Assembly (NCBI GenBank): GCA_013397115.1
Contig: VWZW01002764.1
Span: 248,001 to 312,000 of the forward strand
Source of the DNA: Edolisoma coerulescens
Taxonomy: Eukaryota > Chordata > Aves > Passeriformes > Campephagidae
DNA length: 64,000 nt
Direction: 5' to 3'
In this document: positions 23,223 through 35,895 of the stretch, piece by piece
Layout: each line of letters begins with the position of its first letter
Numbering within the stretch: the first letter of the stretch is position 1
The notes under the pieces: generated by a model
The model's input: only the letters and a program-made list of their open reading frames with translations
What the model was told of the DNA's origin: nothing
The model's database searches: none
Translations under genes and position numbers: made by a program

Positions 23223-26200
23223 ATCCAACCCGTACCAAGGCAGCCTGCTCCGGGACAGCGTGCGGAGGTACCTGCAGCTGCCAGCAGACCAGACCGTGCT
23301 GATCCTGCACGCCAAAGTCGCACAGAAGTCCTACGGCAACGAAAAAAGGTGGGGCATCATTCCAGCTTCTCCAATAGCCACTTCTAAACCCAGCTACCTA
23401 AAGCTCGATTTCAGCCTTGCTGGATTTCGCGGAGCTAAGCTGGTGAAGCAAATTATTTGACATATCCCCTCTGCATTCACTCACGACACCTTTGGATCCA
23501 AAGCTGTCATTTAGTCTCCATGAACTGAATAACACAAGAAAGGCATTAGCTCCGACCTCCACCCATCCCAGGTAGACATTCCCCGTGGTTAGATTCTTTC
23601 CACGAAGCGGTAAAGAAAGACAAAGTAAAAGAAGTCAAGATTCTATTCAAATCTCACCCCCAAGAAGGAAAGGCTAGCATTTCAACTGCCCTGTAACTCT
23701 TGTCTTAAAATCTGCACGGCCACAGCAGGGACTGGGGCGTTTCCATCAATGCCAGTGGTCTCCAAAAAGCTGCTATTTTTGAAAATCCTTCTCACACTGC
23801 AAAAACACCTTGAGGTTCTGGCTTGAATCTCCAAAATTGCCACTCCTGGGCAGTGACGTCAGACTGCGGCACTGCAATGTAATTAATCCTCCATTAATCC
23901 TTGTGATATAAATACTCCTCCGTTATTACCGAGTATGGAATAGCTATGAGGGGACGAGCTCAGCCTCCAAGGCGTAACCACCCAGACCCCAGCGACCCCA
24001 GGAGACAGCTCTGGGATGGTCTGGCTGTGCCTACAAAGTCCTCACCACATCCAGTCTCCTGCCAGGGGCTGCTGGTCCACAGGTAAAGATGTTATTTCAG
24101 GACTGAATCTTCCAGCCAGGAGGGAGCCCTCTCATCACAGCCTCTTTCCTCTGCTCCTGACCCCGTGCAAGGGATGAGCGTGAAAATCAGATGGCAGGTC
24201 TGGAAAGGGAGAGAAAACCTGCACAGAGCTCCCAGATTAAAGTTTAAAGGTGCTGGTGCCGTTTTCCTTCACAGTGGGAGTCAGGGGCCTGTGCTGTGGA
24301 TGAGTTGTTTAAATAAACCTGTGCCCAGGACCTTAGGGCTCCAAAATATCCAACCCCCTGCACTGGTGTTTTCTCTGCTAGTGGTTTACCCAGTAGCAAT
24401 AGAGGATGAATTTGCACCATTCACACAAGTGCAAAGACAGTGGAAACCCAAATAAAACACAGGAAAATCGGTTTCCAAACTCCTGGCTATAGATTTATTT
24501 GCACTGGGCTCCAAAACTGATTTTGAATGCAAACTCTGTTCCCAACGTGCTGGAACTCCCACATGGCAGTCAGGCAGAGGCAGGGGTCTGCTCCCTCCCT
24601 GTCTTTGGGGGGTTTGGAGGTGTGGGTGCCGGGGTCCCTGTCCTCCCATCCCAGGGCCATCCTGTCACTGGTGGGATCATGGCCATCAGTGGTACCACGG
24701 ACGTGGCAGCTGTTGGGGCTGGAACCAGGCACTGGAGGTGGTGCAGGGCAGAGGGTCCCCAGCCCCACGCTGAGCTCCATGTGCCTCCCATGTGCAGGGT
24801 TGCTCCCAGTGCTGGTGAACCCCAGTGAAAGGTCTCTGCTCTCAGCACAGCCATCCTGCCACTCCTGAGCACCTTTTCAGGGTGCTGAAGGGCAGTGAGA
24901 AAATGCCCTCTTGTCTCTGCAGGTTTTTCTGCCCCCCACCTTGTGTTTACCTGAGCGGGCCAGGATGGAAGCTAAAGCAGGAGCAGATAAAAGGTGAGCA
25001 CTGGGAAGCAGCCCTGCACCTCTCCTCCTTCCCTTCCTGCACCATGGAGAGCTGCCCTCTGCCTCTGCAAAGGGGAGAGTGACTCAGTTTATGTTGGTTT
25101 TGGCCCCCCAAGCCCCTTTCCTGCTCAAGCCTGAGCCCCTGAAATCCAGACCCAGGGAGGGCTGGAGCCTGGCCATGCTCCACACCTGGAGCAGCTGAGC
25201 CTGTGCGGGGATTGGAAGGTGCTTCTCCTTGTCTCTTCCAGCCAGGGACCTGGGAGAGGCTGGATTTCGGGTGTGTGGGTACATGGGGCTGGACAGCATG
25301 GGCAGCAGCCTGATGGAGACCCAGAAGCTTAGCTTTGAGGAGCAGCCAGATGCAAAGGTACAGCCCGTGGCTCTCTGGGGCTGTGGGGATCCCCCTCATG
25401 CAGGGGCTGGGCTCTCACCAGCATCACCCCACACCCTGGGCTGTCACACCCTCCCCATCCTCGGGATGTCACAGTTCTTTCCCCCTAGCCATAACTCCCC
25501 ACTCCCACTCTGTCAGCCTGTTGTGGCATGTGCAGCAGACCAGGCAGCCCAAAGATCCCTGTCTTCCTCTGGCACCATCTTTTCAGGTCGACAGCCCTTT
25601 GGCTGCCAAAGTCTGCACAGCTCCCTCAGCTCTGGTTCCTTCTCCCCATAAGCAGCACTGCTGCTTGTCACAAAATGAAAGCCTGGTCCTTCATTTGCAG
25701 ATAAACAGCTTAAAAAAATGTCCCAGTTGATCCCAAAGTTCAAAAGCTTCAGCAGAGCTCTGGCATCTTTTGATTGGAGGGGAAAAAAAGGAGAAAAAGC
25801 ATTATCTGGGGTCCCCAAAGAGCACGGGGTCTGAGCCAGGCCAGGAACCTCACAGAAAGAGCCTTTGTCCGCAGTGCTTGCCTTGCTGCTAAGGCACAGT
25901 GCATCGGCCAGGATGGGGAAACCATAAACCCAGGGCGACTTCTCATGTTATGTGGGATAAATCACACATGAACATTCATTTCCATAAGGAATACTCTGCC
26001 CCCAGTGTAAATAAAGCCTCTGCCGATCCCCAGCTCTTCATTCCACCTGTAATAACATCTCTGGTCATTTCTCCCTCTAAATGAACCCGGGGCTCGTTGA
26101 AAGGGCGCTATTATGTCCTCGTGGGGTGGTGAGGAGGGTGAGGATGGCTGGTGGGGCTGGGCTGGAGCTGCTGGCAGCCCCTCTGTGCCCTTGGCAGGGG

Positions 26201-29187
26201 TTCAGCTGTGCCAAGGCCCTGTACATCTCGGACACGGACAAGCGCAAGCATTTCCGCCTGGTCCTGAAGCTCTTCTTCAGCAACGGGCAGGAGATCGGCA
26301 CCTTCCACAGCAAACTCATCAAGGTCATCTCCAAGCCCTCGCAGAAGAAGCAGTCGCTGAAGAACACGGACCGTGCGTATGGGAATGGCTCTGTGGGGAG
26401 GAAAGCGGGTGCCAGCCCAGGATGGGAGGCTCTCTGCTCACAGCTTGGCTCTGGAGTGGTCCAGGCTGGACCCAAAGCCCATGGGAACTCCCAAAAGAGG
26501 ATGCGTCTGGACATAGTGATGCCTCATTTCCAAATGGTTCATCCACCACGAGGTGTAATGCCCTGATGCCAATGTGCTCCCCACACCCTGGCCTCACCTG
26601 CACTCACACAGAGAGGGGGGTGCTGGCTGCTGCCAGGCTGGGTACCCCAGGAGCCAGGGCTTGTCCTCCCTGCGCTTGACAGAGCCATCATGCAGTGCTG
26701 GCAGCACTAACCCAGCCACCTCTCCCCGCAGTCTGCATCTCCTCGGGCTCCAAAGTGTCCCTCTTCAACCGCCTGCGCTCCCAGACCGTCAGCACCCGGT
26801 ACCTGTCTGTGGAGGGGGGAGCCTTCATCGCCAGCGCCAGGCAGTGGGCAGCCTTCACCCTCCACCTGGGTAAGGACCCTCGGGGGACACTGATGCCACC
26901 ATGCCCAGGGCTGCCTGCCTACAGCCCTGGCTCTCCCGTCCTGCAAAGCCTTGGGCGCAAAAGGGGTGGGAATTAGCCTGGGGATGCAGGAACCTGGCTC
27001 AGTCTCACCTCTGCCCGGCGTTCCTGGTGTGCCTCTGGACGTTTCCCACTGGCTTTGAGGGCGCAGGGGCTGTGACCAGGGCAGCAAGAGATGTAGTGGT
27101 CTGGAGGTTCACAAATCCAAGCAAGTGCCTTGCCTGTAGGCGGCCAGAGCCCTTCCTGCCCACACTGCTTCCAGCGGTGTCCCTGCAAGGTGCTGCGTCC
27201 CCATCCTGCTCTCCCGTGCTGGGCTCCCAGGGAATGGTGGTCTCTCCAAGCAGTGAGCCCGTGCAGAGCAGAGACAGCAGTAAGAGAGCAGCGGGAGCAC
27301 GGCCAGAGCTGTGCCCGGCAAGGTTAACCTGCCCCCGGCTGCTCGGGGCGGTGACTCTGCCTCTCTCCCCCCCGGCCCAGCCGACGAGCGCTGCGCCCGG
27401 AGCGAGTTCCCCCTGCGGGAAGGGTACATCCGCTACGGCTCCGTGGTCCAGCTGGTCTGCACAGCCACCGGCGTCACCCTGCCGCCCCTGGTAAGCTCCC
27501 TCCCTGCCTGTCAGGCACACGGACCTGGCCGCTCCACGGCTCTGAGCGGCGGTGCCATCCCCGGGATGCTGCTGCCCGCAGATCATCCGGAAGGTGATGA
27601 AGCAGTATGCCATGCTGGACGTGGACGAGCCCATCTCCCAGCTCCACAAGTGTGCCTTCCAGTTCCAAGGCAGTGACCGCATGTACCTGTGTCTCTCCAC
27701 GGAGAAAGTGATCCAGTTCCAGGTATGGCAGTGCAGGAGCAGGTGAGGACCCCCAGGGTGCTCCCTTATCGCCTCTCCAAGCTCCTCTGTGTTGCTTGTG
27801 CCTGGGGAACATATCACCAGGAGGGGTCTTGCATCCAAATTAAGGCCAGAATCGTGGCAAAACCATCTGCCACCTTTGGTGGGGACACTGTCACTGAGGT
27901 CTTTGAAAAGGAATCACTTTCCAGTGAGCAAAGCAGTCACCTGCTGGAACCAAGGCACTGAGGGCAGAAGCCAGGCATCCCAGCCCATTCCCCACCATCT
28001 CCACTGCAGTGTGTTTGGAGCTCTGGCACTCTCCGCAGGCATCTCCCTGCCCGAAGGAAGCCAACCGGGAGCTGCTGAACGACGGCTCGTGCTGGACCAT
28101 CATCAGCACGGAGACGGTGGAGTACACCTTCAGCGAGAGCCTGGCCTGCGTCCGCCAGCCCGTCAGCCCCGTGCCACTCATCGCTGCCCTGCAGGTAGGC
28201 ACGGCCACGGGCTGCCCCCTTGGTGTCGCCTGCCTGCCTCGTGCCTCCTGCTCCTGAGCCCCTGCACCCCTGTGGCATCTCCCAGTTTTGGGGTGCTGTG
28301 GGAATGGCAGAGCATCCTGTGGGAGAAGGGGTCTGGCTCGCTCCGCCACATAACCCTGCCACACATTCTGCCCCTCACAGCTCACGGGCGGCGGGGACGT
28401 GGCCATGCTGGAGGTGCAGGGGGAGTATTTCCATGCACACCTCAAGGTCTGGTTTGGAGATGTGGAAGCAGAGACGATGTACAGGTAACACGGATAAGGG
28501 AGCCGGGCAGCAGGCAGGGAACAGCAGGCAGGGAGCAGCAGCCGGGTGTGGGCTGTGCTGGGCAGATCTGGGAAGGACGTGGCTGCAGACCTTGGGGACA
28601 AGGACACTTGCACTGCCCATCCTGCAGGAGCAAGCACAGGCATTGCAAGCAGAGGCAGGGATGAGTCCGGTGCCTGCTCTCTGCCCTGGCTGCGGTCTGG
28701 GGATAGCCGTGGGTGGAGGGACAACCAGGGACTTCAGGGAGCTGCAAACAACCAAGCAACCCTGGCAGAGAGGAATGAAAGACGGGGGAGGAGAGAGGAA
28801 ACTGGCTGGAAGCTTCACACTGAGCTCCAGGATGGAGAAGTGCCAGGAGCTGGCTGCTCCTGCACAGGACCCTCTCAGTTAATGCACATTTTCCTCTCCT
28901 GCACTGTTGCCAGGAGCCCCAAGTCCCTTGTGTGTGTCGTCCCTGATGTCTCTGCCTTCGGCAGTGACTGGAGGTGGCTGCGATATCCCATCACGGTCCC
29001 ACTCCTGCTGATCAGGGACGATGGCCTCATCTACTCCAGCTCATTCACGTTTACCTACACCCCGGAGCAGAGCTGCATCCCAGGGCAGCAGGTCCTCTCA
29101 GATGCTCCCCAGGACTCAGACAATTTACTCAACAGCATCCATCAAGAGTTTACCAGGACCAACTTCCACCTCTTCATGCAGACCTAG
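23223..29187 (+). CDS. RBPJL: RBPJ-like transcription factor, ten 3' coding exons
   Basis: Sequence-specific DNA-binding paralogue of the Notch effector RBPJ. In the acinar pancreas RBPJL replaces RBPJ in the PTF1 trimer with PTF1A and an E-protein. Exons: 23223-23348, 24923-24993, 25242-25357, 26198-26372, 26732-26869, 27381-27490, 27582-27722, 28039-28194, 28381-28484, 28914-29187 (TAG). Phases chain 2,1,0,1,1,0,0,0,2 with no frame break, giving 469 residues. In order: the N-terminal Rel-like part (ILHAKVAQKSYGNEKR, FFCPPPCVYL, KRKHFRLVLKLFF, KVISKPSQKKQSLKNTD), the beta-trefoil (SGSKVSLFNRLRSQTVSTRY), then the C-terminal Ig-like domain ending FHLFMQT. RBPJL rather than RBPJ because of the LSGPGW segment, the C-terminus and the MATN4/SDC4 neighbours. 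Human RBPJL has 517 residues, so about 45-50 N-terminal residues are missing; the exon at 23223 needs two upstream bases. The fourth exon uses donor GTGCGT. Confidence 0.94.
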
Positions 29188-31079
29188 CAGGCTGGGCAGG
29201 CCCTGGGAGGGGGAACAGCCCCAAACCCTGCTGGAGGGGGCTCATCCAGGGCTTGGGTTGGTCCTCCCCACTCATGGAACACCCCCCATGCTCCTGTGAT
29301 TTACTGATTTATCTCTTTTTCATGGCATCTTACACTGCTGAGATCTCACATGAGAGCATCTATAAATCAGGCTTGAAGGACTCTTTACTGATTCAATTGC
29401 CTTTTTACTAACTTGCATGATTTACCTGCATGCTGGCACAGAGCACCACAGCTCCCTCAGTGTCCTCAGTCCATATATTCAAAGGCCAGGAGGGACAGGG
29501 ATAATGCACGAATGCGACCTTAAGTGTTACTGATCCACACCAGGAATCCCTGCATCGCTGCTGTGCTTTTCATAATGAGGAGCTGCTTCCCAGCAGCCAA
29601 ATACCCAGCACCAGATGTTTTGGTTTTTTATTGGAGGCCCAAATGGGGTTATTTAAGAAGGAAAAGGGAAAAAAGAGAGAAAAAACTTCAGTGTGAAACC
29701 CAGCTCCTCCCTAGCTGGCGTGGCTCTGCCAAGCTCTGTTGTTTTACACAATTAGACACACGCAGAAATGCAGTGCTGGCATCAGCAGGAAACTGCTGAT
29801 TTAGATGCCATAAAAAGCAGCCAGGTTTCCTGGAGCTGGACACGAGCATTTTGCAGAGCGGGTCTTAAAGGCTTTATTTAGATCTCCATGGCATCCAAAG
29901 GCCCATGGTGTACCTGGAAACCTTCTGTTTTGGCAATCCTGAGCTGGCATTTGAAACAACCCAACAGCCAGACTAGAGTGGTAGTCAACCCACCACCTTG
30001 GGGCAGTGGGCAGGAGAGCAGGGGAAGCACAGCCCCCCATGCCCTGCAGCACCCCAGGATGCACACATGGGCATCCGTGGGCCATCACCCGGATTATTTC
30101 CATGTTTCCTGTGATCTGGCACGTTTCAGATGCAGCACTGCCCTGCACACAGTCCATCCTCAGCCTTGTTGTGTGTACCCTGTGCCACACTGGGGCTCCG
30201 GGTGCTGAGTGTGGTGCTGCAGGGGACTGGCAGCCTCCCACCACCCAGCAGGGAGATGCTCAGGCATGCCTGGAGTCTTGGCCTCCTCCCTCTGCATCTT
30301 CTACATGGCCCTGGCTTCCATGGGGACACGAGAGTTTGGGTCTGCAGGATCCTAACCCAGGGCTTCCCAGGGGATAGCACCTCCCTAAACTCCACCAGGA
30401 GATGAGGTTCCTTCTTCCCCAAAACAGGAACCTCGCTGAGGGTAAAAAGCTGTTGGCAGACACTTCTCTGCATCTGGAGCTGCTGTGGAAAAACTGGGAG
30501 AACATTACAGCACATGCCAACAGCCAAGGGCTGGTGAAAGAAAGAGCTGGAGGACAGAGGAAGAGTAATCACATGGAGACCCACAAGGGATTCAAAAGGA
30601 AGCAAGTCCCTCAAGCAGGTGGCAAAGTCCCAGCGTGCTCATTCAGTGCTGGGAGCAGTGGTACAAGACTGTACTGCTCCCATTCCTGACAAATGCTCGA
30701 GTATCTCACACAGGTGTGGGGGCAGTGGGGGCTTCCCCTGTGCTGCTGCTGCTGCTTGGGCCACCCCACCAGCCCACACTTACCATCCCCTGCACTCACC
30801 TCCCCAGCAAATCCACCGCAGACCTAATGCACCTGAGCGTGAGATGCAAGAAAATACTTTAATCAACCCAAAAAGAGGATCCCCCATATTTCCCCCCAAA
30901 AGCATTTCCTCCCCCATCTACTCAGTGAAGAGCTGGAGGGCTGTGAAAGGATGGGGCCAAACCTTTTGGTTGCTGCCTGCATCAGGAGTGGCAACCTCAA
31001 CCCGCTCCTCTCCCTCAGAGGCCGGGGCATAATTCGTGTTTTATGAATGGAAAGCACCCTGGGTTATATTTAGCACCAA
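29188..31079. other. RBPJL 3' flank, no gene seen
   Basis: Includes the RBPJL 3'UTR of unknown length. I found no canonical AATAAA in the first few hundred bases after the stop. No other feature was recognised. Confidence 0.35.
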
Positions 31080-31500
31080 CCCAGACCCAAAGGGCAGGAG
31101 GAGCAACGCTTATTGACTTCAGGGGCTTGGAACAAGCCTGCCTTGTTATGTTTACAGCGCTTTGCTGGATGGAGAGGCCAAGAAAGCACCGAGTGGCTCA
31201 TTCTTGAAGGCTGATGGATTAAGCAAACAGCCGCAGTAATTCAAGCCACATGGGGAAAGGGGAGAGGTGGCGGCAGCGGGCTGGGGGGGCCTCGGGGGGC
31301 TCCTGCCTTCCCCCACCGGCCACAGGCTGCCTTTAATCTGCTTTTCACAGCCGGTCCCACACTGGGAACGAGGAGCTTTGAGCTCCTGGAGGAGCCACTT
31401 GCCTGCCACGAGGAGCATATGCTCCACGTCGCGCGGCGGAGCTGGGAGCGTGGCAGAGCTGTTTATTTGCATAATCACTGATTAACACAAATGTCTCGGA
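31080..31500. promoter_or_regulatory. possible enhancer-like motif cluster
   Basis: A non-coding block containing TGTTTAC (31149-31155, a FOXA-type site) and an exact octamer ATTTGCAT (31465-31472) followed by TGATTAAC (an HNF1-like half site). It lies 2 kb downstream of RBPJL. Single motifs of this length occur often by chance, and no conservation could be tested. Confidence 0.15.
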
Positions 31501-34500
31501 CAGGCGCCAGCCAGCCAGTTGCATGTTCTCGCTCCGGAGTCAGCTGTGCCTGTCTCTGCCGGATCCCACAGTAATCCAGCGTGTGTCCGGGAAACACGGC
31601 CCGTCCCGCCGGCTCTGGGGCTGGGCTGCCCGCAGAGCCCGTCTGGCAGCTCCGTTCTGCGCTCCTGGAGATTTTCCCTGTCCCCCAGGCAGCCGGAAAC
31701 ATGGGTGGGGATAAAATCGAGCATGAAAAAAACCTTTACATCGCTCCAAGAGCTGGGGATTTAGGGAAAGCATCGAATGCTTTAAGGATGCACGGGGTAA
31801 TTCGTGTGCAAGACGTGGGGTTGCACGAACATCTCCAGGCAGTGGTGAGGTTGAAGGCAACGGGGATCCCCTGCTCGCAGTATCCAGGGGGCAGCTGGGG
31901 CTGCCTGGAGCCCCACCACATCAAGCAGCCACTTCAGGTCCCAGAGGAGAGCATTACCTTTAAAAACATCGAGAAGGAAATAAAATCCCGGCTTTCCCGC
32001 CGTGAACATCATCCCCGAGGAACACTAAGCCGGTTTTGGGTCTGTCTCCCTCCCTGCCCGGGCTGTGTGTCACTGTGCTGGCCGTTTGAAAGAAGCTGCT
32101 GCCATCTAGTGAACCCAGCCCAGCCCAGCCCAGCCCAGCCCAGTCATCACACCGACTGCCCACTGTGCCCGCGGCTCGGGCCAGCCCGGGAGACACGCTG
32201 GGCACCTCTGGCCATCTCCGGGGGACATTTTCTGCCCAAATCAAAGAGTTTGGCTGCCTTTTAAACAGCCACTGCACTGCATTTTGCCCCAAATCACACC
32301 GCAGGTTTCCTTTGACAGGTTGGTTGAGTGTTTTTCAGAGAGGGGAGGGCAGCCGTGGGACATGTGGAGGGTGGGCAATGTCCCTTCCCTGCTCACTCAG
32401 CCCACATCCAGCTGGTGACACTGCTCTTGGCACTGAGGTGGCAGGTGGGCTGGCTTGTTTATAGGGCAATTTGTAACAACACCTGCGGGAAGACAGAAAA
32501 ACTCCGGTTAAACAGAGCTTTTGCAACCCCTGAGCGCAAGGGATGGGCAAGGGGGGAGCTGGCCAGGGGGCTGTAAGGAGTGGGGCTGTTCTGTACCAGT
32601 GAGGTGTTTGCCCTGGCAAGGACAGCCCCAGGGCAGGTCCCTCTGCTGTGCTGTGACTTGGTCACCTCCCTGACAGGAGTGTGGCCAGGGCAGTGACCAT
32701 TCTCTCAGGTCCCTGCCCCTCCCCTGTGAAGAAGCATGGAGCTGCAGGCCAGCAACACCAGGAAATCTTCAGGATGAGCTGCTGCAGCCGGTGCTGGAGA
32801 CACCCACCAAGAGCAGCCTGTCTCCCCTAAAAAGAGCCCTTTGCCTGGGGCTGTCCCTGCCCCACAGCCCCGGGCAGAACCTCCAGCCAGGCCAGGGGGC
32901 CCGTGGCCCACACTTTTCCATGCAAATGTCTGTATCCCTGGCCCTCAGGAGCAGGGGATGTGGGGATGCTGCTCTGCCCATCAGCCAGGGGAAAGGAGCA
33001 GAGAAAAACCTTTTCTTGAGAACTGCCCCCAGGTGTTGATGTCCAGGGCTGATGCAGTGCACAAAAGGGACTCAGCCAACACGACTGAACCAAGGGGCCA
33101 GTTATTGCATCATGAGCTATAAAATCCCTCTCCCTACCAAGCCTGGTGCTGCCTACAGACCTCGGTGGGGTCCCATTACCCTGAGCATCCCTCCAAGGGC
33201 ACTCCTGGCCCCAGCACACAGGTCCATCGATTTGCATGGTGCCCAAAAGCCCCGTGCTGATTTTATCCTTTTTCTGACAGAGCTATAAATTACCCAGCTG
33301 GGCCTCAGGATGCAAAACTATGCTGGGGCCAAAATAAGCCAAGCTGGGGTTCTGAGGAATTACAATTACCTGCTCAAGAGGCTTCAAGCGCATCGGGAAC
33401 TGCTCAGGCGTGTGGCCCTGCTGGCCAGACTCTGAAATAAACCTGAATAGCACTAAGGACAGAGTGAGCCCAAGGCACCCGTGGGTGCCCCTGTCACCAG
33501 CAATGCCAGGAGCGGGTGTTACTAGCCCCGGGCCCGAGATGGGTGGTTCAGGGGCGGAGACTGCCACGCTTCTGTGCCCACAGCCCTGGGCACCCAGCCC
33601 TGCCCATGCAGCCAAAAAGCCTGTGGAAAATTAGGCTTCCTTTTTGTCAGTGGGGTTTTTTTCCGAAAAACAAGTTGAAAACAAGCTCATTCCTGTCAAG
33701 CTCCGGACTTCCTGCAGCTCAGGGAAGGACCAAGCCCAGGGGCCAGCATTATCCCTCCAGGCTGGAGTGCTGGGTCACTGCCCCAAGGCTGAAGCTGGGG
33801 CTGGATGGCCTGATTAGGGATGTGGGGTCAGTGCTGGACACGGCTCCCTGTGGTCAGCCCCATGCTGCAGCAGTGCTGGGGGGTTTGGGGATCCAGTGAG
33901 TGGGGGCTGGAGGGAGGGCATTGGCAACCTCCTTTCATCCTGTTCTCAAAAGAAACACACAGATAGTTTTCTCAGGATTCACTAGGGAAGGAAAGTAGCT
34001 TTTCAAACAGCTTAAATAAACAACTGGGCTTGAAAAACATGGCCCTGATTTCCACGCACTGCTGCAGTAATTAGGGTGCAGACCAGGCAGGCAGTAACAG
34101 ATCAGCACTAAGAGGGAAAGGATTGGACGCAGCTCCCTCCCCGTGAGCCCAGGGAGGACTCGGCATCAAAGGAGCTGCCCACGGAGAAGCTGAGCAGCAC
34201 CCCTGGGTGCTCATCCACAGCCCCAGGGCTGTGGGGCTTGGCAGGGCCCTGGCGTGGCTCACAGAGCACTGTGAGGAGCAGGCAGGACGGAGCAGTACCA
34301 CGCATGGAGCACACTGGCACCCAGCTGCACGCAAACACTCCTGTGCCCTATTTCCTGCTAAATCCAGGCTCCTGCCCTGGCTGCTTTGGGCTGCGACAGC
34401 TTAGGGGTGAAGCCCCAGCTCTCCCACTGGTGCCCCTCACCTCTGCAGCAGACTTGGCCAGAGGCAGAAGAAAAGGCACTTCATCAAACCCACTCCAGCA

Positions 34501-35220
34501 AACGTCTAAACGAACAGCAAGAGCAGGACGGGTGCCAAGAGGCAGGGTGAGATTTGCTCTTTGCTTTCTGCCTTGGGGTGCTCGCCAGGAGCGTGGCTCT
34601 GGGAGAGGAGCCCCCCGACTCCAGCTGTGGCTCCCAGGAAGCTGGGGATGCACCCAGGGTTTGTTCCCATGGCCCTGCCCAGTGTCACCAGCCCCGCGGG
34701 GCTGCTTTAGTGGATGTGCATGGTCACCGTCCCCTCGCACCCCGCCGGGAGCCAACACGTGTGCGTGTGCCCGCAGCCGCGGGCTGTGCTGGGGGAGCGG
34801 GTGGGTTTCAAGGGCTCTTTGTTCCCCCCTGTAATTATACCTGAGCAGTGGAATAGAAACGTGCTGAAAACCCCTCGCTGGACCTTTCTGACAGGAGCCG
34901 GGGCGTTTGGCTGCACAGTGGCTCCATTGTTCCCTTCCATGCGCCTGGAGCAGCCAGAGCACCTCCTGCACCCCCCGCTTCCCCAAAATAACCGGCCTGT
35001 GATTAAAAAACAGATCTTTTCCCTCCAATACTGGGCAAAATGCCCCCGAGCCTCCCCCCTACCCAGGGCTGGCAGGGCGACGCTGTGGCAGCAAGGGCAG
35101 GGCCAGCAGGTCAGCCGGTGCCTTTGGCACTGGGAACACCCCCAGCATCCCGGAGCTTCACAGAGCCACGGGGACATCCCTGGGGCCTCGTATCCATCCC
35201 TGCCCATGGCAAACCCCACG
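31501..35220. other. intergenic, no gene seen
   Basis: No convincing exons. A six-copy CCCAG repeat sits at 32114-32143. The remaining open frames are short shadows with ordinary composition. Confidence 0.35.
32114..32143. repeat. (CCCAG)6 microsatellite
   Basis: Six perfect tandem copies of the pentamer, uninterrupted. Confidence 0.95.
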
Positions 35221-35328
35221 GGCGGAAAGGGGCAGGAAGGAAGGCAGGGAGAGAAGGACGGGGGAGGAAAAAAAAAGGGGTAAGAAGAGGAAAAAAGGGG
35301 GAAAGAAAAAAAAAAAAGGATAAAAGAC
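35221..35328. repeat. polypurine tract on the plus strand
   Basis: About 108 bases of G and A with very few interruptions, including G4-G5 and A9-A12 runs. It lies 160 bases before an assembly gap. Confidence 0.85.
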
Positions 35329-35491
35329 AAATTCCGCATCTAGCAGGATTCACCACCATCACTGAGATCGCAGACCGCAGCCCTATTGCAGAACCCGCTG
35401 GCGCCGAGGAATTCCCAGCCGCAGCGGGGGCCGGTCGGGCAGCCTGTAACCAGCAGGGACACCCCCTAAAAATCCCCTTCGCGGGGGGAGC

Positions 35492-35687
35492 NNNNNNNNN
35501 NNNNNNNNNNNNNNNNNNNNNNNNNNNNNNNNNNNNNNNNNNNNNNNNNNNNNNNNNNNNNNNNNNNNNNNNNNNNNNNNNNNNNNNNNNNNNNNNNNNN
35601 NNNNNNNNNNNNNNNNNNNNNNNNNNNNNNNNNNNNNNNNNNNNNNNNNNNNNNNNNNNNNNNNNNNNNNNNNNNNNNNNNNNNNNN
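35492..35687. other. assembly gap, 196 N
   Basis: A run of unresolved bases bounded by gcggggggagc on the left and gggggccgggaaacggggacc on the right. The G-run-rich edges suggest the missing sequence was lost because it is GC-rich or forms G-quadruplexes. Open frames drawn across it are meaningless. Confidence 0.98.
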
Positions 35688-35755
35688 GGGGGCCGGGAAA
35701 CGGGGACCCGGGAAAGGGGGAGCCGGGGGGATGTCGCGGTGTTCGGCGGAGAAAT

Positions 35756-35895
35756 TATGGTGGTCCCGTTCCTAGAAGTGCTCAGAACCACGTTGGATGG
35801 GGCCCTGAGCGGCCTGGTCTAGTGGAAGTTGTCCCTGCCCCTGGCAGGGGCGGTGGAGGATCAGCCCTTGGGTCACACTGATTCTGTGAAACACA
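35756..35895 (+). mobile_element. CR1 LINE 3' end, sense
   Basis: Matches the CR1 terminal region in plus orientation: 'cct.gaagtgctcagaacca', 'gttggatggggccctgagc', 'ggcctggtctagtggaag' and 'tgtccctgcccctggcaggg', ending near 'tgattctgtgaa', the terminal octamer-like repeat. It is severely 5'-truncated and lies only 70 bases from the assembly gap. Confidence 0.85.

Noticed and set aside
35040..35822. 260-codon and 226-codon frames across the gap
   Set aside because: Most of their length is N translated as X, and the flanks are purine tract and CR1.
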